From Chloroflexota bacterium (lineage in GTDB: Bacteria > Chloroflexota > Dormibacteria > Aeolococcales > Aeolococcaceae), in the NCBI GenBank assembly GCA_003491925.1, contig DNAU01000115.1, positions 1-8,743 on the forward strand: 8,743 bases of DNA. The letters run 5' to 3'. The notes under the pieces were generated by a model. That model saw only the letters and a list, made by a program, of their open reading frames with translations. It had not been told where the DNA came from and made no database searches. Made by a program: the position numbers and the translations under genes. Of the stretch, positions 1 through 7,028 are shown in pieces; positions within the stretch are counted from its first letter, which is position 1, and each line of letters opens with the position of its first letter.

Positions 1-338
1 GCGACGGCCAGCAGGGTCAGCACCCCGGTGACGAAGGTGATCGTGTGGAGGGCGGCCTCGCTGGTTCCGAAAAGCTGGATCACCAACGCCACCGTCCAGA
101 GGTGAATGGGCGGCTTGTTGTTCCAGATCTGCGTGTAGAGGACCTTGCCCTGGAGGAGGGAGCGCGCGGTGGTGACGTAGCCCGCCTCGTCGGTGTACCA
201 GTGCGGCTCAAGGAACGACGGGATCCGCAGCAGCGTGAAGAGCGCGATGGGCCCGGTCAGCCAGAACCCGCGTCGCAGCCGGAAGCCGAGCCGGGAGCGG
301 GCAGCCCCACCGGGTGCCTCCCCCGCTGCCGCCGCCAT
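1..338 (-). CDS. ArnT/PMT-like GT-C glycosyltransferase, N-terminal part (runs off left edge)
   Basis: Reading the minus strand from an ATG at 338 gives 112 residues with no stop before the window edge. After a short basic Ala/Gly-rich tail there is a first membrane helix (about residues 24-40). An extracytoplasmic loop follows with HWYTDEAGY (Asp50-Glu51) and then WNNKPPIHLW (72-81). Known of the family: a DE pair early in the first loop and a K-P-P motif next to the second helix mark the GT39/PMT/ArnT group. These enzymes move a sugar from a polyprenyl-phosphate donor to a protein or lipid on the outer face of the membrane. GGAGGA at 344-349 sits 5 bp before the ATG, which supports this start. 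The gene diverges from the polytopic membrane protein starting at 462, with about 120 bp between them. The acceptor cannot be told, since the C-terminal domain is outside the window. Confidence 0.85.
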   Translation of the reverse strand, partial: MAAAAGEAPGGAARSRLGFRLRRGFWLTGPIALFTLLRIPSFLEPHWYTDEAGYVTTARSLLQGKVLYTQIWNNKPPIHLWTVALVIQLFGTSEAALHTITFVTGVLTLLAV

Positions 339-461
339 CGCCGTCCTCCATGGTCACGGCCTCAGCGGCCTTCTCACGTCCCGCCGCCCCTGGCGGACCT
401 CCCCAATCTATCGTCCCGCACTGACCTTGCGCGGCCATTACCGGGGGAGCGATGTGTCATC

Positions 462-1988
462 GTGCCACCCGTGGCCGTCGCGCCGGAGCATTCTCCGCCC
501 TCCGCTGCCCCCCGGGCCCGCGCCGGCCTTCGCCGTCCCACCCTCGGAGGCCTGGTGGTCGGCGCGGCGCTAGTCGCGATCCTGGTGGTCATCTGCCGCC
601 GGGTCGGCGATCCCGACTTCTGGTGGCACATGGAGACGGGAAGCTGGATCATCGATCACGGCAGCCTCCCCAGCCACGAGCTCTTCACCTACACGGTGAG
701 CGGGAAGACCTGGGCGGACCAGGAGTGGGGCAGCGAGGTCCTGGGTGACCTCATCTTCCGCGCCGGCGGCTTCCTCGCCTTCAGCCTCATCTACACCGCC
801 GTCACGTGGGTCGGGTTCTGGTTCATCTGGCGCCGGATCGGCATGGAGCGGGTCCCCGCGCTGATCGCGGGCGCCTGCCTGGTGGTGGCGGCGCTCGCCG
901 GCGTCGAGGTCTGGGGCCCGCGGTCGCAGATGATCAGCTTCGCCCTGACCTGCCTGACCCTCTACTGGGTCGAGGCCTACCTGCGCGACCGCGACCGCCA
1001 CCTTTACCTCCTGCCCCTGGTGATGGTGGTCTGGGCCAATCTCCACGGCGGTTTCGTCTACGGCCTGGCCGTGGTCGGGCTCGCCGCGGTCACCGAGACC
1101 GCGCTCTGGCTCCTCTCCCCGCGGGACGGCGCCCACCGCCGCCGATCGCTCCGGCTCTGGATGATCCTGCTCGCGTCCGGGGTGGCCGGCCTGGTCAACC
1201 CGATCACCATCAACGCCTATCTGGCGGCCATCAAGGTCCAGACCAGCGCCGTCCAGCAGAGCTTCATCGCCGAGTGGCAGTCGCCGAACTTCCACGTGGC
1301 GGGGGAGCTGGGCATCGAGCTGATGCTGCTGCTGGTGGTGGCGGCGATGGCGCTCCGCCGGCCCCGGCTCTGGGATGCGCTGCTGACCGTGGTCGGCATC
1401 TACGCGGCGCTGTCGGCGGTGCGCAACGCGCCGCTCGCCGCCGCGCTGCTGATCCCGATGGTGGCCTGGTCCTTTGGGGGCGCCTGGGAGCGGAGCCGGT
1501 GGCGGGACCGCTTCGCGGAGTGGGTGCGTCGCCGGGGCGGCGACCTGCTCATCATCATCTCAGCGGGGGCCCTCATCGTCACCGTGGCCGCCGTGGGCTT
1601 TGCGGCGAACACCCTGAGCACCCAGACGGCGAGCACCGCGGCCAACTTCCCGGTGGGAGCGGCGGACTGGCTGGCGGCGCACCCCGACGTCGGCACCCGG
1701 ATGTTCAACGCCTATGACTGGGGCGGCTACCTGATCTACCGCTTCTACGGGGACGCCAACCGCCGCGTCTTCATCTACGGTGAGGCGACCGAGGTGGGCA
1801 ACCCGCTGCTCCAGCAGGTCAGCGACGTCGAGAACGCCAACCCCGACTGGCAGACCATCCTCAGCGAGCACGGGGTCAATTACGTGGTGGAGCGCACCTC
1901 CTCGGCGCTCAGCATGGCGCTCTCGGTCGACCCCGGGTGGGAGCAGGTCTACGACGACGGCTTCGCGGTCATCTTCGTCAAGCGGTAG
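462..1988 (+). CDS. Polytopic GT-C-like membrane protein (putative glycosyltransferase-type envelope protein)
   Basis: This is a protein of about 508 residues with many hydrophobic helices, the first at about 28-45 and the last at about 362-381. Directly after helix 1 comes GDPDFWWHMETGSW (49-62), then W84 with DQEW, GPRSQMISF (152-160), WANLHGGF (191-198), VNP (245-247) and RNAPLAA (321-327). A soluble C-terminal part has NAYDWGGYLI (416-425) and ends in FAVIFVKR. From memory, this motif series recurs in large bacterial membrane proteins usually left as hypothetical or called GT39-like. The acidic DPD loop after helix 1 is where GT-C enzymes place their catalytic Asp, so a transferase role is inferred, not shown. 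The frame is open back to 45, but the upstream part is the antisense of the neighbouring gene. GTG 462 lies 12 bp after GGGGGAG (443-449); GTG 471 is an alternative. Confidence 0.75.
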   Translation: MPPVAVAPEHSPPSAAPRARAGLRRPTLGGLVVGAALVAILVVICRRVGDPDFWWHMETGSWIIDHGSLPSHELFTYTVSGKTWADQEWGSEVLGDLIFRAGGFLAFSLIYTAVTWVGFWFIWRRIGMERVPALIAGACLVVAALAGVEVWGPRSQMISFALTCLTLYWVEAYLRDRDRHLYLLPLVMVVWANLHGGFVYGLAVVGLAAVTETALWLLSPRDGAHRRRSLRLWMILLASGVAGLVNPITINAYLAAIKVQTSAVQQSFIAEWQSPNFHVAGELGIELMLLLVVAAMALRRPRLWDALLTVVGIYAALSAVRNAPLAAALLIPMVAWSFGGAWERSRWRDRFAEWVRRRGGDLLIIISAGALIVTVAAVGFAANTLSTQTASTAANFPVGAADWLAAHPDVGTRMFNAYDWGGYLIYRFYGDANRRVFIYGEATEVGNPLLQQVSDVENANPDWQTILSEHGVNYVVERTSSALSMALSVDPGWEQVYDDGFAVIFVKR

Positions 1989-2053
1989 CCCTCGCCACAG
2001 GTGGGGCGTCGCCCTCGCGCCATCTGGGCCGCGGAGCGGCGCCGGGCGAGTGA

Positions 2054-2991
2054 TCAGATCACGTGTCGGTCGCCGGGGCGGGGGTGTGGTCCGGCGAGGT
2101 GAGCGGCCCATTCGGCGGCGGGGACGGCGCGGGGAGGGCGCGGGCGGCCGGCCTGGAGCGCGCGCGCGAAGCCCACGTGGCGGGGGGCCGCCGGCCCCGA
2201 GGGGGCGGGCGGTGCCGCAACGCTTGACGTGGCGGCAGCCGACCTGGGGGCTCCGGGGCGGACCGGTGCGGCGGCGGGAGCCGGGCTGCTCGCCGCCGGC
2301 GCGGGACGCCCCTCGGCCCGGACCTCCTCTCGCTCCGTCTTCTCCGCCTCGCGCCTCTGCCGTTCCCGTCGGCTGAAGTACCAGCGCATCCCGGCGCTGC
2401 TCCCCCCGAAGAGGACGAAGAGGAGCACCGCGGTGATCACGGGTGCGCTGCCCGGGTGAGCCGAGGTGGACTGGGGCCGGAGCTCCACCTCGACCAGCCC
2501 GAAGACGGCGATCCCGAAGGTCGCCGCCCAGGCTGCCCGGCTCCACGCCATCAGGGTGCCGACGGAGAGGAAGCGGAGCGGCAGCAGGCCGATGACGTTG
2601 CCGACCAGGCCGCCCACGAAGATGGATCCGAGCAGGTCGGCGGCCAGGACCACCGCGAAGGGGGCTCCCGGCACTGCGGCGGCGCGGCCGACCGGGACCC
2701 AGATCAGCCAGGCGATGACCGCCACGGTCAGGCTGGCCACGGCCGAGAGGGCGACCGCGTGTCCCTGCTCGTTCTTGGCCAGCGTCCCCTGGAAGGCGAG
2801 GCTGGCGATCACCCCATAGAGGTAGCCCGGCTCGAACGAGCTGAGCCTCGAGATCAGGACACAGGTGGCCGCAACCAGCAGTCCCGCGGGAAGGGCGCGC
2901 CCACCGCGGTCGCAATCATGAAGATCCCCGCCGCCGCGATGGCGATCGGCAGGCGCCGCTGATGGACCGAGGACCTGCGCGGGCTCTCCAC
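2054..2991 (-). CDS. Multi-spanning membrane protein of unknown function, broken by an apparent single-base frameshift
   Basis: No function is recognised. The gene seems to start at GTG 2991, with AGGGGGAG at 2996-3003 spaced 4 bp. This frame encodes VESPRRSSVHQRRL and a hydrophobic helix (about residues 14-31), then meets a stop at 2854-2856. A second frame continues from about 2884 with GLLVAATCVLISRL, a GYLYG motif, four further helices, a PLRFLSVGTLMAW segment, a helix ending SSAGMRWYF, a charged RRERQRRE stretch and a long Ala/Pro-rich, probably disordered tail to the stop at 2054. The second frame has no ATG or GTG near its hydrophobic start. One extra G in the GGG at 2882-2890 would join both frames into about 312 residues. 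Whether this is a real mutation or a sequencing error cannot be told here. The GYLYG and PLRF-type motifs recall uncharacterised actinobacterial membrane proteins (from memory, weak). The gene converges with the GT-C-like gene and diverges from the DUF4190 gene. Confidence 0.6.
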
Positions 2992-3235
2992 CGCTCTCCC
3001 CCTCGTCAGCGAGCCACCGCCCCTGCGGTGTCCGATGAGTATGCCATGCGTCCGGATCCGGGACCAGCGCGGTTGCGCCGGGCTGGGGCCGGGCGAACCC
3101 GGGCCGGCGCGGCGCCGTCACGACCGGTGCCCCGACCTCGGCGTAACCTCTGCACCGGCGCGGCGGAGCCGGGCCGGGCAGCCCGCGATGGCCGGAGCGG
3201 GCGCCACCGCCGGTCCGGCCTGAGGAAGCCCGATC

Positions 3236-3685
3236 GTGTCCACCCCCTGGCCACCGCCTCCGCCGGAGGGAGGCACCCCTGCGGCGCCCGACTACGGGTT
3301 GCCCTCGTCGGGCGCGCCGCCCCCCTACCCCTACGCCTTCCCTCCGCCACCGGGTCAGCCCCCCTGGCCGGGGCCGGGGCCGTACCCGCCACCCTACCCG
3401 CCGTACCCCGTCTATGTCGCGGCGCCGCCCACCAATGGCCTGGCGATCGCCGCGCTCGTGCTCGGCATCCTCTGGCTGTGGTGGGTGGGGTCCATCCTGG
3501 CCGTCGTCTTCGGCCACGTCGCCCTCTCCCAGATCCGTCAGCGGGGGCAGGCCGGCCGCGGCATGGCCATCGCCGGGCTCGTGCTCGGCTACGTCGGCCT
3601 GGGCTTCCTCGCCCTGGTGATCTTGCTGACGGTCGTCGGCACCACGGTGCACTCGTCGGCCGTCATCGTGCCGGCGCGGACCTAG
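3236..3685 (+). CDS. DUF4190-type membrane protein with Pro/Tyr-rich N-terminus
   Basis: This 149-residue protein has two parts. Residues 1-65 are extremely rich in Pro, Gly and Tyr, with runs such as PPPYPPYPVY, and are surely unstructured. Residues 68-135 hold two membrane helices (about 68-94 and 109-135). They are joined by the loop HVALSQIRQRGQAGRGMAIAG, the hallmark arrangement of DUF4190 (NGLAIAALVLGIL ... GHVALSQIR ... GRGMAIAGLVLGY). Function is unknown in the family; such proteins are common in high-GC Gram-positives, with the Pro-rich tail predicted cytoplasmic. GTG 3236 is chosen because GAGGAAG at 3222-3228 is 7 bp upstream and because the Pro-rich tail starts there. The stop is 3 bp before the pheA start, so the two are almost certainly cotranscribed and may be translationally coupled. 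Nothing in the protein itself suggests a role in phenylalanine synthesis. Confidence 0.85.
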   Translation: MSTPWPPPPPEGGTPAAPDYGLPSSGAPPPYPYAFPPPPGQPPWPGPGPYPPPYPPYPVYVAAPPTNGLAIAALVLGILWLWWVGSILAVVFGHVALSQIRQRGQAGRGMAIAGLVLGYVGLGFLALVILLTVVGTTVHSSAVIVPART

Positions 3686-3688
3686 CCA

Positions 3689-4618
3689 GTGCCGCCCCGC
3701 TACGCCTACCTCGGCCCCGAGGGCACTTTCGCGGAGATCGCGCTGCGCAGCCTCGCGGAGAGCCGGGACGCGGACCTCATCCCGGTGGAGACGGTCGCCG
3801 ACGCCTTCGCAGCGGTCCGCGACGGCTCCGTGGAAGGCGCGGTGGTTCCCTTCGAGAACTCGGTGGAGGGTGCGGTCACCGGCACCCTCGACGAGTTCGC
3901 GACCGGGGACCCGCTGCACATCGCGCGCGAGATGCTGGTCCCGGTCCGGCTCTCACTGCTGGCGCGGCCGGGCACCGACCTCGGAGCCATCCGGGTGGTC
4001 GCGTCCCATCCCCATGCCACCGCCCAGTGCCGGCACTGGCTGAGGGCCCACCTCCCCGAGGCCCGGGTCCACGCCGCCCCCTCCACCGCCGAGGCGGCCG
4101 CCGCCGTCGCTGAGGGGGCGGACGCCACCGACGCCGCCATCGCCTCTCCGGCCGCCGGCACCCGCTACGGGCTGGCTGAGCTGGTCGCCGACATCGGGGA
4201 CCACCAGCACGCGGTGACCCGCTTCGTCCTGGCCGTGGAGCCAGGGCCGCTCCCCCGGCCGACCGGGGCCGATCGGACGACGGTGGTCACCCTGATCGCC
4301 GACGACCACCCCGGAGCCCTCCTGGAACTGCTGACCGAGTTCGCGGTCCGGGGGGTCAACCTCACCCGGATCGAGTCCCGCCCCACCGGCCACGGGCTGG
4401 GTCGCTATTGCTTCTCCATCGACTGCGAGGGTCACATCGAGGACGCCCGGGTCGGGGACGCCCTGGCGGCCCTGCACCGGTTCTGCGAGGAGGTCCGCTT
4501 CTGCGGCTCCTACCCGAGGGCGGACGGCGAGGCACCGCGCCTCCGCCCCGGGACCTCGGACGGCGACTTCCGGGCGGCCGCGGAGTGGCTGGATCGGGCC
4601 CGGCGGGGCACCGCCTGA
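3689..4618 (+). CDS. pheA: Prephenate dehydratase with C-terminal ACT domain
   Basis: The enzyme converts prephenate to phenylpyruvate, the committed step to phenylalanine, in the cytoplasm. The 309-residue length is normal for a stand-alone dehydratase without a chorismate mutase domain. Visible landmarks: N-terminal YAYLGPEGTFAE (5-16); PFENSVEGAVTGTLDEF (54-70), the substrate-pocket ENS motif; SHPHATAQC (106-114); and HAVTRFVLAVE (174-184), whose Thr177-Arg178-Phe179 is the catalytic TRF motif. The ACT domain spans about 198-275 with HPGALLELLTEF (207-218) and NLTRIESRP (224-232). GAL and ESRP are the phenylalanine-binding signatures, so feedback inhibition by phenylalanine is expected. 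GTG 3689 lies 3 bp after the DUF4190 stop and has no clear Shine-Dalgarno of its own, which points to translational coupling. The residues after about 280 form a short non-conserved tail. Confidence 0.96.
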   Translation: MPPRYAYLGPEGTFAEIALRSLAESRDADLIPVETVADAFAAVRDGSVEGAVVPFENSVEGAVTGTLDEFATGDPLHIAREMLVPVRLSLLARPGTDLGAIRVVASHPHATAQCRHWLRAHLPEARVHAAPSTAEAAAAVAEGADATDAAIASPAAGTRYGLAELVADIGDHQHAVTRFVLAVEPGPLPRPTGADRTTVVTLIADDHPGALLELLTEFAVRGVNLTRIESRPTGHGLGRYCFSIDCEGHIEDARVGDALAALHRFCEEVRFCGSYPRADGEAPRLRPGTSDGDFRAAAEWLDRARRGTA

Positions 4619-4681
4619 ACCCTCTCCGGCGGGCTCGTCTGGTTTGCGCTCCCGCGATGCGCTGTTACGGGGCTGTGGCCA

Positions 4682-4713
4682 AACCTCCCGGGTTCCTGCG
4701 AACCTCCCCGGTT
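4682..4713. repeat. Two tandem 13-bp repeats, AACC-N5-GGTT, possible operator
   Basis: AACCTCCCGGGTT (4682-4694) and AACCTCCCCGGTT (4701-4713) differ at one base and start 19 bp apart. Each is a dyad (AACC...GGTT). Between them GGTTC-CTGC-GAACC could also fold as a small hairpin. They sit 65-96 bp before the ATG of the secreted protein at 4778, where a promoter and regulator site would be expected. Binding by a dimeric regulator is an inference. Confidence 0.45.
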
Positions 4714-4777
4714 AGTCTGACCAGCATCGTCTAGTGCATTTGGACTATCCGGGGAGAAGGGCGGGAAAGGGAAGATC

Positions 4778-5416
4778 ATGGACGCGCGCGGGCGGCGGCG
4801 CAAGTGCACCCACATCCTCCGGGTGGCGCTGGTCCTCGTCGCGACCTTCGCCGGCACCGCCCTGCTCAGCTTCGGAGGCCTGGCCGCCTGGCAGGGCTAC
4901 ACCGAGAACGCCGGCAACAGCGTGGGCGCCGGGACCCTGGGCCACACCAACAAGGTGGGGACGCAGAGCTGCACCTCGGTCACCTCGACGACCCTGCTCA
5001 ACCAGTCCGGCAACACCTGCGCGGCGATCATCAGCGTGAGCGGGGTCTCTCCCAGCTCGCCGAGCACCCTGGCGACCGGCGCGGTCACGATCACCAGCAC
5101 GGGGGCGCTGAACAGCACCTTCACGATGCAGATGCCCGCGGCCGCGACCGGCACGCTCTGCGCTGACCTCCTGCTCGCGGTCGTGGACCAGAGCAGCGTG
5201 GCCGACTACGCGGCCACTGCCCTGACCAGCCAGATGGGCGCCACCAGCATCAGGGACAGCGCCGGAGCCACCACCTGGCCGGGCACGTCGCCGGGCCCTG
5301 CCGGGAGCGACACGTACACCTTCACGATCACCAAGGGCCCCAGCTTCAACACCGACCCCGCCGACGCGGGGCAGAGCTGCAGCTTCGCGATCCTCTTCAG
5401 CCAGCAGGCGGCCTGA
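4778..5416 (+). CDS. Secreted protein with SipW-type signal segment, TasA/camelysin-like
   Basis: This 212-residue protein has a basic N-terminus (RGRRRK), a hydrophobic segment (about 13-38) ending TALLSFGGLAAWQGYTEN, and then a Ser/Thr/Ala-rich body with alternating beta-like stretches (TITSTG, STFTMQMP, TYTFTITKG) and the end QSCSFAILFSQQAA. The GG-x-A-x-W pattern in the signal segment, the beta-rich body and the C-terminal G-Q-S...F...Q pattern resemble SipW-dependent surface or matrix proteins of the TasA/CalY group. The similarity is by pattern only. Four cysteines remain after the signal (65, 81, 128, 201), enough for two disulfides; Cys10 lies before the membrane segment. AAGGGAAG at 4767-4774 precedes the ATG closely. 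No signal peptidase or partner subunit is visible in the window, and the gene appears to stand alone. A role in the cell surface or biofilm is inferred only. Confidence 0.7.
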   Translation: MDARGRRRKCTHILRVALVLVATFAGTALLSFGGLAAWQGYTENAGNSVGAGTLGHTNKVGTQSCTSVTSTTLLNQSGNTCAAIISVSGVSPSSPSTLATGAVTITSTGALNSTFTMQMPAAATGTLCADLLLAVVDQSSVADYAATALTSQMGATSIRDSAGATTWPGTSPGPAGSDTYTFTITKGPSFNTDPADAGQSCSFAILFSQQAA

Positions 5417-5422
5417 CCCGGG

Positions 5423-6274
5423 TCATCCGATCGGAGCCACCTCGGGGGTGCGCAGGGTCACCGCGGCCACGACCAGGCCGATCCCGAGCAGCTCGAGCGG
5501 ACCGGGGACCTGGCGGAGAAGGACGAGCCCGGTGAGCGCGGCCGTGGCGGGCAGCAGGCTGAGCAAGAGTGCGAAGGCTCCCCGGGAGAGGCGCCGGAGC
5601 AGCACCTGGTCGAGCGCGTAGGGGAGGACGCTGGAGAGCAGCCCGACCGCCACCGCGAGCAGGACGACGGCGCCGTGGCCGGCGCTCTCCAGGGCGGGGG
5701 CGGCGGCCACCGGCGCGATCGCCACCACCCCGACGGCCATGGCCGCCGCCAGCCCGGTGGTGCCCAGGCCGCGCCGGGCCACCCGGTGGGCGAGGACGAT
5801 GTAGAGGGCCCAGAGCAGCCCGGCAGTGATGGCGAACGCCACGCCGGCCGCGCTTCCGGAGAGGCTGATCCGGCTGAGAACGGCCACCCCGGCGACGGCC
5901 ACCAACAGCGCGGCCAGATTGCGCACCCCGCGCACCGCGAGCGCGGCGACCAGGACCGGGCCGATGAACTCGATGGCGACCGCCGTGCCAAGCGGCAACC
6001 GCGAGATGGCGAGGTAGAAGGTGAGGTTCATGGCCGCCAGGGCCACCCCGAAAGCAGCCACCAGCAGGAGCGCGGACCTGGGCTGGCCTCGCAGCGCCCT
6101 CCACGGGCGCCGCCAGGCGCCGAGGACGGCGGCGCCGGTGAGCACGCGGATCCAGGCGACCCCGGCGGCGGGCATGGCCGCGAAGGCCCGGACCGCCAGC
6201 GAGGCACCGGCGTACTGCGAGACCGCGCTGACGACGAAGAGGGCGATGAGGTGGGGGGCGGTGCCGGAGCGCAC
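5423..6274 (-). CDS. EamA/DMT-family exporter, RhtA-like
   Basis: This inner-membrane exporter of about 283 residues is nearly all hydrophobic, consistent with ten helices in two EamA repeats. Characteristic stretches: SQYAGASLAVRAF (19-31), WIRVLTGAAVLGAWRRPWR (41-59), FYLAISRLPLGTAVAIEFIG (86-105), and in the second half PYALDQVLLRRLSRGAFALL (218-237) with LPATAALTGLVLLRQ (241-255). The order and wording follow RhtA, the E. coli threonine/homoserine exporter, so export of an amino acid or similar small metabolite is likely, but the substrate is not determined. GTG 6274 is the only usual start codon near the first helix. The frame stays open upstream into osmC without an ATG or GTG, and no good Shine-Dalgarno is seen, so the start is uncertain. 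It lies 115 bp downstream of the OsmC gene on the same strand and ends 6 bp from the convergent secreted-protein gene. Confidence 0.88.
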   Translation of the reverse strand: MRSGTAPHLIALFVVSAVSQYAGASLAVRAFAAMPAAGVAWIRVLTGAAVLGAWRRPWRALRGQPRSALLLVAAFGVALAAMNLTFYLAISRLPLGTAVAIEFIGPVLVAALAVRGVRNLAALLVAVAGVAVLSRISLSGSAAGVAFAITAGLLWALYIVLAHRVARRGLGTTGLAAAMAVGVVAIAPVAAAPALESAGHGAVVLLAVAVGLLSSVLPYALDQVLLRRLSRGAFALLLSLLPATAALTGLVLLRQVPGPLELLGIGLVVAAVTLRTPEVAPIG

Positions 6275-6389
6275 CGTCGCCGGACCCGGACTGGCGGTGC
6301 CGACCCCGGCCAGCGGGCCGCGCGGTTGCGACCCGAGGGGGGCGGCGCCCTCGCCGGAGGCGACCGAGGTGCCGGCGCCGCTCGTGGCC

Positions 6390-6836
6390 CTACCCGCTTT
6401 CCAGCGCGGCCTGGAGCCGGATCTCGACGCCGGCGAGCGCCTTGGACACCGGGCAGCCGGCCCTGGCCCCCTCCGCCGCCGCCTGGAACGCGGGCTCGTC
6501 CATGCCCGGGACCCGGGCGCGGACCACCAGCTCGACCGAGGTGATCGCGGCACCGTCGGCTCGACCGGTCTCGAACGCAACACTGGCGGATGCCAGGATC
6601 GTCTCCGCGGGATGGCCCGCCTTGGCCAGCTCGTTGGAGAGGGCCATGCAGAAGCAGGCGGCGTGGGCGGCGGCGATCAGCTCCTCCGGGCTGGTCGCGC
6701 CCTGCTCCCGCTGGGCCCGCCGGTTCCAGGAGATGGGCAGCTCGGGGAAGGCACCGCTGCCAGGGCGGACGCTTCCGCCGCCCCCCATGAGATCACCGGA
6801 CCAGGTCGCCTCAGCTGTGCTGTGGGCAGTAGGCAT
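6390..6836 (-). CDS. osmC: OsmC-family peroxiredoxin (hydroperoxide reductase)
   Basis: This 148-residue cytoplasmic enzyme reduces organic hydroperoxides through a reactive cysteine pair. The sequence follows classical OsmC from end to end: AEATWSGDLMGGGGSV (8-23), an Arg-containing stretch NRRAQREQGATSPEELIAAA (38-57), HAACFCMALSNEL (58-70) with the peroxidatic Cys61, then RVPGMDE (108-114) and GARAGCPVSKAL (123-134) with the resolving Cys128. Cys63 is an extra cysteine two residues after the active one. ATG 6836 is chosen because GGAGGGAG (6841-6848) lies 4 bp upstream and because the family starts here; the frame continues upstream but is not OsmC-like. It heads a minus-strand unit with the RhtA-like exporter. 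The pairing hints at stress-linked export but does not prove it. The wording fits OsmC better than Ohr. Confidence 0.93.
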   Translation of the reverse strand: MPTAHSTAEATWSGDLMGGGGSVRPGSGAFPELPISWNRRAQREQGATSPEELIAAAHAACFCMALSNELAKAGHPAETILASASVAFETGRADGAAITSVELVVRARVPGMDEPAFQAAAEGARAGCPVSKALAGVEIRLQAALESG

Positions 6837-7028
6837 CGCTCTCCCTCCATCGGATGATTTCGATGATGCTAGTGCACTTGCCCGCGGGCGGCTTTCTGGT
6901 TCGCCGGCCAGGCCGTCGGAGCCCCAGGAACGGGTGGCGGAGGAGGAGCGCACCAGCAGGTGCCGCGCCTGACGGCGCCGCCGCCGGGGCCCCCTGACGC
7001 CGGCCTCGGGGCGCGCAGCGCCGCCGGC

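Noticed and set aside
45..461. N-terminal extension of the GT-C-like protein back to an ATG at 45
   Set aside because: This stretch is the antisense of the ArnT-like gene plus the divergent promoter region. The protein-like sequence begins near 462, just before the first helix.
2882..2900. Programmed -1 ribosomal frameshift in the membrane-protein gene
   Set aside because: No canonical slippery heptamer in the right phase is visible at the joint. A single-base deletion or read error explains the data more simply.
1560..2915. 451-residue minus-strand open frame
   Set aside because: It crosses the 3' ends of two convergent genes and is Arg/Pro/Gly-rich with no hydrophobic or domain pattern. 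This is typical of a shadow frame in GC-rich DNA.
2992..3235. Promoter boxes in the divergent gap between the membrane-protein and DUF4190 genes
   Set aside because: Only weak partial matches to -10 or -35 consensus (for example CATACT on the minus strand) without a partner box at proper spacing; not enough to annotate.
2992..3919. Upstream extension of the minus-strand open frame, giving a 621-residue protein overlapping the DUF4190 and pheA genes
   Set aside because: The extension is low-complexity Arg/Gly/His-rich sequence with no domain, antisense to two clearly real genes. Only the part below about 2884 encodes membrane helices.
5675..6544. 289-residue plus-strand open frame opposite the exporter
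   Set aside because: Composition is Gly/Arg/His-rich and it mirrors the exporter and osmC codons. The minus-strand genes are unambiguous.
6837..6953. Longer osmC start at an ATG at 6953
   Set aside because: The extra 39 residues do not resemble OsmC, and a strong Shine-Dalgarno sits right before ATG 6836.
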